Shown here: in pieces, positions 56,715 through 64,000 of the stretch
How positions within the stretch are numbered: position 1 is the stretch's first letter
How the letters are laid out: every line of letters begins with the position of its first letter
Assembly (NCBI RefSeq): GCF_030272615.1
Contig: NC_081406.1
Span: 266,753,692-266,817,691 of the forward strand
Length of the DNA: 64,000 bases
From: Cryptomeria japonica
Lineage: Eukaryota; Streptophyta; Pinopsida; Cupressales; Cupressaceae
Direction of reading: 5' to 3'
Position numbers and translations under genes: made by a program
The notes under the pieces: model-generated
Database searches by the model: none
Told to the model about the DNA's origin: nothing
Seen by the model: the letters and a program-made list of their open reading frames with translations, nothing else

Positions 56715-57235
56715 TGTTAGAACACAATATTATTAGGGGTCACACCCTTGTATCATTTATATAATGTTCTAATACAAGGCTATAAAATGTTATGTATATT
56801 CTATGATTTATAAGCATATCCCATTTGAAATAATTATAATCTAATAACTATTAGATTATTAACTATTTACGAATGGGGGTTATTGAAAAGGTGTGACTAG
56901 TGAAGCCATCATTCCTTCTATATTTAAGGATTTTCTCTCTCATTTGTGAGGTGTGACAATGTGGAGCTTTATAGTGAGTTGTATCACTATGCACAACAGG
57001 AATTATAGACCATGTGGAAGTATGTGTAGGAGTATCCCCAAGTTCAAGTCTATTTTACAATAGACAAAATTTGTAAGTGTCTTAATAATATGATGGTTTA
57101 TGGGGTTTTTAACTCAAAAGGGTTTTCCCCATGTATATCTTGTGTAACACGTACATTTATGCATTTATGATTCTCATTTTATTTAATTTACATCTTGTAT
57201 AAATAATTTGTATCTTAAGATCTTAATTTCTAGCA
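56715..57235 (+). mobile_element. 3' LTR of element B
   Basis: 521 bases, TGTTAGAACACAATATTATT to TTAATTTCTAGCA, the same length as the left LTR, followed by AAATG. Confidence 0.95.
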
Positions 57236-57240
57236 AAATG

Positions 57241-57264
57241 CCACAACATTAATTATCTATGGGA
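57241..57264 (+). pseudogene. pol: Gypsy K protease continuation (24 bases)
   Basis: Directly after the AAATG duplication, codons reading HNINYLWD fit the protease frame cut at 41870. The frame then meets the TGTAATGCCCC block. Confidence 0.5.
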
Positions 57265-58400
57265 TGTAATGCCCCTCCCCGACTCATCCTTTGTGAGAGG
57301 ATGTGATAAACACTTTTAGATGTGTGCTATGATAGTCTCTTTGACAATAGTCCCTTTTAGACTTGCATTTTGATTTATGTATCAATAGACATATATAGAC
57401 TCTTATTTGGTGCCTTGATTTCTATCTTAGATGATATCGATGATGTTAGATACTTTATATGGACGTATGCTATTTGATGACGTATGTGGATGATTGATAC
57501 ATCTTAGACTATATCGATGATGGATCTATACTTGATGATTCATATGTGTTCATTATTCATGATGGATCATATTGCTTATGGGATTTTGATGATATTTTGA
57601 TCATGCTAACCCTATTCCATAATTATGATGATGATTGAGTTGATGTTATGATGATTGTGACTATCTTTTAGTGTCTCCGTGATAGGGATGATGTAGTACC
57701 CCTATCCTAATAAGATCTTTTTTTACCTCGTTGACCATGGTTGACTTTTTAGTGGCTTACGTGGATGGTTGATTTATTATGATTCTAATGTTTTATTCTA
57801 GTAGTATGATTTGGAGTATGATTTGGTGAATATGATTATGCATTATTACTTATTGAGGAGTAGATGTTGATTAGGCACTATTTTTTTGAATAAGTAGTTG
57901 TTAACTTTTCTTATGCATTGTATTTTATAAATGATGAAATGTTAAGTTTATTTATGTGTTACTAATGATGGACTAACACATTTACTTCCTATGTGAGTTT
58001 CACTATGTATATGTCATCATGTTTGTGTGGAAAGTGTATGGGGTGCCAGAAGATGATTTCCCATCACTCATTTCGATGAGACACGAAATTCATGATTCTC
58101 CTTCACTGGTGTGTTTATCGTGTTTGTATATATATGTATGCATGGTTCAGTGATGTAGGAATTGTAGGTACAAGGTACCGACTCCACCTGGCTCCACAAT
58201 TCTAAGTGTACCTAATTAACCCAATGGAAGTGAAGAATATGGTTTTAAGGTCCTAAGTGTCATCCCTAGCATTACTCAATTTTGAGAGTCATCATTCCTT
58301 TGTCAACCCTGTCAGATCGCCAAGTAAGCCATCGTTCTGACGTTAGTATGTGGGTCATGTCCTTATTTTGTTAAAGTGAAGTTTTGCGTGTTATGCATTT
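57265..58400 (+). mobile_element. LTR-like block H1, TGTAATGCCCC start
   Basis: Starts TGTAATGCCCCTCCCCGACT, the same opening as H2 on the other strand, and holds CCTAAGTGTCATCCCTAGC near 58250, also in H2. No coding sequence; many GATGAT/TTGATG steps between 57430 and 57680. The right end is uncertain. Confidence 0.4.
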
Positions 58401-58742
58401 TGTAACTTATTAATTCTTCTGGTTTTGTTTTATGTGAATCACTTTTATAAATTAAATAGGTTTAAATTAATAAAACAAGCATGCTAAATTGATTGATTTA
58501 AATTATTGTTTAAGTTTATCATATGGTGGGCTTATTTTTATGCCTTGTGTATTTATAAAACAGTCTATTCTTACTTTTAGAAATTAAAATACCTTATGAC
58601 TTTTGTGTTGAAAAAATAAAAGAATAATAGAAACTATTTAAATATGTCATGTAAATGCTTTGAATAAAATTAGATTTATAATTTTTATAAAAAAATAAAT
58701 TGTGCCCTAAAATAGATTTTTGGGAGAAATGGCTTTGATAAT
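58401..58742. other. AT-rich stretch, nothing recognised
   Basis: Long A/T-rich sequence between block H1 and the LINE fragment. No motif or ORF can be supported. Confidence 0.3.
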
Positions 58743-58928
58743 TTGGAAATTTTTTTAAAAAGAGGGATTCTTTCTCATGTTGGAGAAATTCTTCCTCTCT
58801 GGTGGTTATTGGGGTTTGGCGTGAACTCTAGAATTTTTGGGAGGATTGGGATGACTCTTCATCAAATTTCCTCCATGAAAGCTTTTGCAGGTTGGCTGCC
58901 TAATTATTTTGCTTGTTCTTCTTTTTAA
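58743..58928 (+). pseudogene. LINE ORF2 C-terminal fragment
   Basis: A 61-codon frame with WWLLGFGVNSRIFGRIGMTL and HQISSMKAFAGWL. It resembles the C-terminal W-x-ER/GxNxRIF region of plant L1-type ORF2 proteins. No RT motifs remain; it is at most the last part of a truncated LINE. Confidence 0.4.
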
Positions 58929-59004
58929 AATTATTGGAGACTGTAGGATTGTTTCTTTCTTTCTTTGAATGGTTTCAATCTAAATTTAGTGAATTGGAAG
59001 AAGT

Positions 59005-60225
59005 TGATATTAGATAGTTCAAATAACTAGAAGACAATTGAGAGCGGGGGGTGAATCAGTTGTCACAGATTACCGGAACTATTAGCAATTAAAACTTTAA
59101 TACCGGAACCCAAAACATTAATACTGGAATACCAATTAAACCAATTAAGCATAAATAATAATCACGAAATAATTACCATCCACATCACACCAAGATTTAT
59201 AAGTGGAAACCCTGGTAAAGGGAAAAACTGCAGTGGGAAGCCTAACCACAGTCAGATAATACTTCTACAGTAAGTATGTGAATTACAATTGAGGGGCCTG
59301 CACTTGCAGGAAGGCCAATAGCCTAGAGCACACTGCTCACCACAAAAGGATCCTCGCTGACTACATAGAAATCCAGACTAAAATCTGGAGAAGTGTTGAA
59401 CTGCAAAAGATAGCACCTCCTATACCTGAGTACAGTTTCGGTTAAGCTCAATACCGAAGGACTAAATCCTCTCACATAAACCCAACTCGATCTCCAATGA
59501 TCAACCAAATCCTCTGCCTGAATGATATTACATTATTCACACATTACATCCATTGACCATGACCTCTAACATAACCATGATGATCTATAATGAGATCTTA
59601 TATATATATACAAACCCTCGACCATAAACAATTAGGTCAGCCACTAGATAATAAACCAATTACATAATTACAAACCATGTTGGCCTTAGAACAAACAAAT
59701 AATATCCAACACATAAGACATCTCGGAAACACATCAAGAAGTCCAATCCACATATTACATTAAAGTTGGTCCATAACCTAGATCAATCGGAACCCCATAT
59801 AGGTCCACACACTACAACAATGATCTCCATCCACCAAGTCTCAAACATGATCACCATCAGCATCCTGAAACTCTACCAGAAGCTTTACCAACACCACTTA
59901 TGCAATTCATTAAAGATCTTCATCAAAAGCTCTGCTGGTGAAATCCTCACCGAAACCAGAAACCAAGCTTCTAAGAAAATATGATAGCATCCGATCACTA
60001 GACCAAAACCAACTTACTAAATATGAACATGAGTATCATGAACAAGCCAATTCCATAACCAAACTATATTGGAGCCTACTGGATCGTGTCGGATCCAAAT
60101 TAACCAGAAACCACTCAACCTACTGGGACCAGAAGGGTGTCGGTAAAGCATAAAAACATCTAGTGTTGGCATCAATGAAAAAACATCAATGCAACACAAT
60201 AATCAATTCCACCAAATGGCCAACA
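59005..60225 (-). mobile_element. 3' LTR of copia F (minus strand)
   Basis: On the minus strand it begins TGTTGGCCATTTGG at 60225, right after AAAGGGGGAGAT, and ends near TCTAATATCA at 59005, with a CACCCCCCGCTCTC stretch near the end. Its CCGGTAT-rich sequence is similar in style to the LTRs of A and C. The 5' LTR is beyond the window. Plus-strand frames here are chance. Confidence 0.8.
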
Positions 60226-60640
60226 ATCTCCCCCTTTGGCATTGATAGCAACACTAGATGTGAAAAAAATCTAACTACCAAGAAATGCCAAACAAGTCTC
60301 CCCCAATGGAAGACATCCAACAATCTCCTGCATACAACTCTAAATAAAGACCAAACTCCCCTTGTGAATAATATCTCTGTAAAGCTCTGAATCTCTCCCT
60401 TTTCTTTTTCTTTTTCCTTTTTCACATCAATATCACTCCCCCTTTGACATCAATGCCAAAAATCTAACAAAAATATCAAAGCAAAAACATAAACTATTGA
60501 ATCACAAAGCTGACTGCTCCCCCTGAACAGTAGCATCCCCACACCAGTGCAAGAATGAATAGTATCTCTGATAATGCATACCGGACTGATGAAAAACCGC
60601 ATCAATCAAGTCTCCACCAGAGGGGTGGAAACTCCCAATT
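60226..60640 (-). other. Polypurine tract and 3' untranslated region of copia F
   Basis: The tract GCCAAAGGGGGAGAT reads on the minus strand at 60240-60226. Two further GGGGGAG-type tracts occur upstream (60435-60446 and 60518-60525 on the plus strand as clusters of C). Confidence 0.75.
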
Positions 60641-61700
60641 TGTCTCTTAGGTACCCAAATGATTCCTTGGGCAAAGGTTTAGTAAAAATATCTGCAATCT
60701 ACTCTTTAGTGTTCACATAAACCAGTCTAACTTCATTTGCTTCCACCTTTTCCTTCAAAACGTTGTACTTGATAGAAATGTGCTTTGTCTTAGAATGAAA
60801 TACTACATTCTTTGATATATCAATAGCAACAGAGTTATCACAATGAATAACTACTAGTGCATCACAATCCACCTTTATATCCTTCAACATTTGCTTCATC
60901 CATAAAACTTGTGTATAGTTAGTAGCAACAACAACATACTCAGCTTTAGCAGTAGATAAAGAAGTACATGATTGTTTCTTATTGATCCATGAAACCAAAT
61001 TCTTTCCAAGAAACAAAGTTCCATTGGAAGTATTTTTCTGGACATCATCTCCAACCCAATCAGTATCTATATATGCATATAAAGTAAATTTATCATCCTT
61101 AGGGGTACCACAAACCATATTTTGATGTACCTTGCAAGTATCTAAAAATCCTTTTCACCGCAATCTTATGATTTTCTGTAGGATCACTCTAAAATCTTGA
61201 AACAATACAAACAACATTCATAATGCCAGGTCTAGTCTGAGTCAAATAAAGCAAACCTCCAATCATATATTTGTATCTTGTAGGATTTATCTATGAAGAA
61301 ACATCTTTTCTTGTCAATTTCTCACTTGTAACCATAGGAGTACTTAACAGTTTAGAATCTCCCATACCAAACTTCATCAATAATTCCTTAGCATATTTAG
61401 TTTGATAGATGAAAATACCTTTGTCAGTCTGACTAATCTACAAACCTAAGAAAAATTTCATCTCACCAATCATAGACATCTCAAATTCTTTCTCCATATT
61501 CTTAGAAAATTCTATGTATAACTTATCTTCACCTCCAAAAATAATGTCATCAACAAATACTTCAATAATCAGTATATCATCATCAGTGATCTTAGAATAT
61601 AAATTATTGTCACCACTACCCTAAATAAAACCAAGCTTCAAAAGATATTTATCTGACCTTGCATACCAAGCTCTAGGTGCCTATTTCAATCCATATAAAG
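60641..61700 (-). pseudogene. pol: Copia F RNase H and RT C-terminal half
   Basis: RNase H open at 61118-60699: YAYIDTDWVGD, NTSNGTLFLGKNLVSWINKK, STAKAEYVVVATNYTQ, HCDNSVAIDISKN and NTKE-stop-IADIFTKPL. Upstream, RT keeps the catalytic FVDDIIFGG (near 61545) and the IGEMKFFLG and KGIFIYQTKYAKELLMKFGM segments. Stops stand for expected Q or W; a frame change falls between RT and RNase H. Confidence 0.88.
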
Positions 61701-62100
61701 ATTTTCTTAACCTACAAACCATGTTTGTATCATCTGATAGTGAAAAACCATCAGTTTGCTCAATATAAACTTCCTCACCAAGATCTCCATTCAAAAATGC
61801 ACATTTAACATCCATCTAATAAACCTTGTAGTTTTTATAAGCAACAGAGGCAAGAAATAATATTACAGCTTCAATCCTAGCTACAGATGCAAAAGTCTCT
61901 CCATAATCAATTCTTTCCTTCTGAGAATATCCTTTACAAACCAATCTAGCCTAATTCCTTATAACTTGACCATCCTCATTCAATTTATTTCTAAAAACCT
62001 ATTTAGTTCCAATAACATTCTTTTTTTTAGGCCAAGGAACCAAAGTCCATGTATTATTTTTCTCAATCTAATCCAGTTCTTCTTCCATAGCTTTCAACCA
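61701..62100 (-). pseudogene. pol: Copia F RT N-terminal half
   Basis: Minus-strand motifs in order: KAMEEELD, a TWTLVPWPKKKN-like segment, VIGTK, NKLNEDGQVI, ERIDYGETFASVARIEAV, MDVKCAFLNGDLGEEVYIEQ and KKSLYGLK. Several in-frame TAG codons lie where tryptophan or glutamine is expected. Confidence 0.85.
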
Positions 62101-63375
62101 ATATTCATCTTTACATACCTCAATTAATGATACTTGTTCAACTTGTGAAATTAAACATACCTCATTAGTTGCCAATCTCCTTCTTGTCATCACTCCATTG
62201 CTCTTATCCCGAATGATCTGATATTCTAAACGATTCAATCTCACATACCTAGGAGTCCTCTGACACTCTGTTGCTCTTCCTTGTTCTTCAGTCACTGTAG
62301 AATTCTCTAATACTGCCGAAATAAATGGTTCAACACTTTGTTCTGGTAAAGGTGCTATCAGTTCAAATATAATCATTTCCACTGTCGGTTCCATCTCATA
62401 AACTCTGATTTGACTTATGTTCAGCTCATCTACTTTGACTTTAGCACTTTCCACATTTCTCTGCAATCTCTTGTTATAACATCTATATGCTTTGCTTTCA
62501 TTAGAATAACCAAGAAATATGCCTTCATCACATCTAGGATCAAATTTGCCAATGATTTCATCTCTTCTGATATAGCATTAACTACCAAAAGTTCTGAAAT
62601 ACTTAACTGTAGGTGTATTGCCAAACCATAATTCATAACGTGTCTTACTAGTTTCTCCTTTGATATGTACTATGTTGAATGTATAAACCATTGTGATCAC
62701 TGCTTCTCTCCAGTAGATATGAGGTAGACTAGCTTCCATCATCATTGTTCTAGAAGCATCCAAGATAGTTTTGTTCTTCCTTTCCACAACTCCATTCTGC
62801 TAAGGTGTCCATGGAGCAGAAAATTGTCTTTTTATACAATGCTTTTCACAAAAGTTATTAAACTCACCGGATGTGAATTCTTCACCATGATCTGACCTCA
62901 AAAATTCAATCTTCAATCCTGTCTCAGTTTCCACTTTATCCTTAAAGATTTTAAACTTTTCAAATGCTTCAGATTTTTCTTTCAGAAAAGTAACCCACAT
63001 CATTCTAGAATAATAATCAATGATTAGCATGAAATATCTATCATCTTGAAAACTTTTAACTCTAGCAGGGCCACACAAATCAGTATGAATAAGATCAAGA
63101 ACATCATTTGATTTATCTTGTATACTCCTAAAAGAGGTTTTGACCTGTTTACCCATTTGACATTCTTTACATACCAGATTATAGGGCTTCATAATCTTAG
63201 GTATATCCCTAACTGCCTTAGTTGAACTGATCTTTACAATGAAATCAAAATTCACATGACACAACCTTTTATGTGATAGACAACTCTCATTAATCTGTGT
63301 AATCAAACGTGTCTTCTCACTGTAGTTTAAATGAATTTTTTTACCTTTTGTCCGTGTACCGGTTGCAATCTCCAA
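62101..63375 (-). pseudogene. int: Copia F integrase (catalytic triad present)
   Basis: One frame from 63375 down to about 62068: SEKTRLITQINESCLSHKRL, CKECQMGKQVKTSFRS, then the core with D (LIHTDLCGP), D (LRSDHGEEF) and E (GVVERKNKT), all three catalytic residues kept. A single TAG in TP-stop-QNGVVE (near 62802) replaces glutamine. Then YELWFGNTPTVKYFRTFGS and the linker to RT. It is the best preserved integrase in the window. In an intact element it joins cDNA to the chromosome. Confidence 0.9.
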
Positions 63376-64000
63376 ATCAGATCTATTAATGATTTTGCAT
63401 TTTCCATCCTTGAACTGTAATTGAAATCCTTATCCACCAATTGTCCTACACTCAAAAGAGTATGCCTTAAACCTTCAACATAATAAACATTGTCATTATT
63501 GTTCTTACCATCCAATGATATAGTTCCTTTTCCTTTGATCATACACACTTTTTCATCTCCAAATCTAACTAGACCACCATCAAATTCTTGCAAAGATAGA
63601 ATCTTCCCTTCATCTCCCGTCATATGATGTGAACAACTACTGTCAATTACTCATTCATCCTTGTCTTCAATTTTAGCAACATGTGCCTTCTCTTCAAGTA
63701 CATTCTCTTCCAGTGTCGGATCATATTCCTTGATAGCCAAGAACACCCATTCCTTCCCATTGTTGGAACCACTAGCAGAATCTTCTGTCAATTTATCATC
63801 AGAATCAGTAATGCCTTCCTCATCCGCTATGTAGCATGATTTGTCTTTATTTTTCTTTTACTTAAACTTGTTCTGATATCCACGGTTAGGTTTAATAGAT
63901 CTTCTAACTCTTTCTTCAAATCTTGAATTCCTTTCAAAACATCTAGATTCAAAATGACCAATCTTATTACATGCAAAACATTTAAAAGGTATTTTTCCTT
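63376..64000 (-). pseudogene. pol: Copia F protease and Gag C-terminal zinc knuckle
   Basis: At 63980-63939 the minus strand has CFACNKIGHFESRC, an intact CX2CX4HX4C knuckle of Gag. An acidic linker follows, then the protease, whose active site reads VIDSSCSHHMTGDEG (usual DSGCS) near 63640, after a stop for the tryptophan. Then VRFGDEKVCMIKGKGTISLD and NVYYVEGLRHTLLSVGQLVD. A frame change near 63340 joins GAG-pre-integrase. The N-terminal part of Gag is outside the window. Confidence 0.85.

Overview
The window looks like nuclear DNA from a large, repeat-rich seed-plant genome. I see no intact host gene. Almost everything recognisable is decayed retrotransposon: Ty1/copia and Ty3/gypsy LTR elements, pieces of LINEs, and LTR elements without pol. 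Supporting signs are primer-binding sites matching plant initiator tRNA-Met (TGGTATCAGAGC), polypurine tracts of the form AAAGGGGGAGAT before 3' LTRs, LINE tails with long target-site duplications, and nesting up to three levels deep. The age and depth of the insertions would fit a gymnosperm, but that is inference.

Layout. (1) 1-6060, minus strand: an LTR-like element ('G') with one broken ORF of about 1,200 codons and no pol domain; its leader holds an array of palindromes centred on ACTTTAAAGT. (2) 6070-7372, plus: a copia remnant ('J') lacking integrase, cut by a gypsy LTR. (3) 7373-21535, plus: two tandem copies of a Tat-lineage gypsy (LTR-internal-LTR-truncated internal). Both share a deletion that joins gag to the middle of RT; the first also keeps a second RNase H and an integrase. 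(4) 21536-25334: a long LTR-like block on the minus strand. (5) 25335-30120: a degenerate copia ('D'). (6) 30121-39846: a copia tail ('E') interrupted inside its RNase H by a complete pol-less element ('A', 30725-38063) with a multi-zinc-knuckle gag and a second, unknown ORF of about 970 codons. (7) 39847-57264: a chromovirus-like gypsy ('K') interrupted in its protease by element 'B' (41871-57235, TSD AAATG). B itself contains a 5'-truncated LINE (44183-45583) and a complete copia ('C', 48541-55797, TSD TCTTC). (8) 57265-59004: another LTR of the type in (4) and a LINE fragment. (9) 59005-64000, minus: the 3' two-thirds of a copia ('F') whose integrase catalytic triad is intact.

How the parts relate. 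The copia and gypsy copies encode, or once encoded, Gag, protease, integrase, reverse transcriptase and RNase H for their own copying. A and G have LTR or LTR-like ends but no pol, so if mobile they must have used enzymes supplied by autonomous relatives. Premature stops fall mostly at ancestral CAG, CAA, CGA and TGG codons, the pattern expected from deamination of methylated cytosine; sister copies confirm three of these changes directly. The pol-less elements A and G with their large unknown ORFs, and the palindrome array, are the parts I consider least explained.
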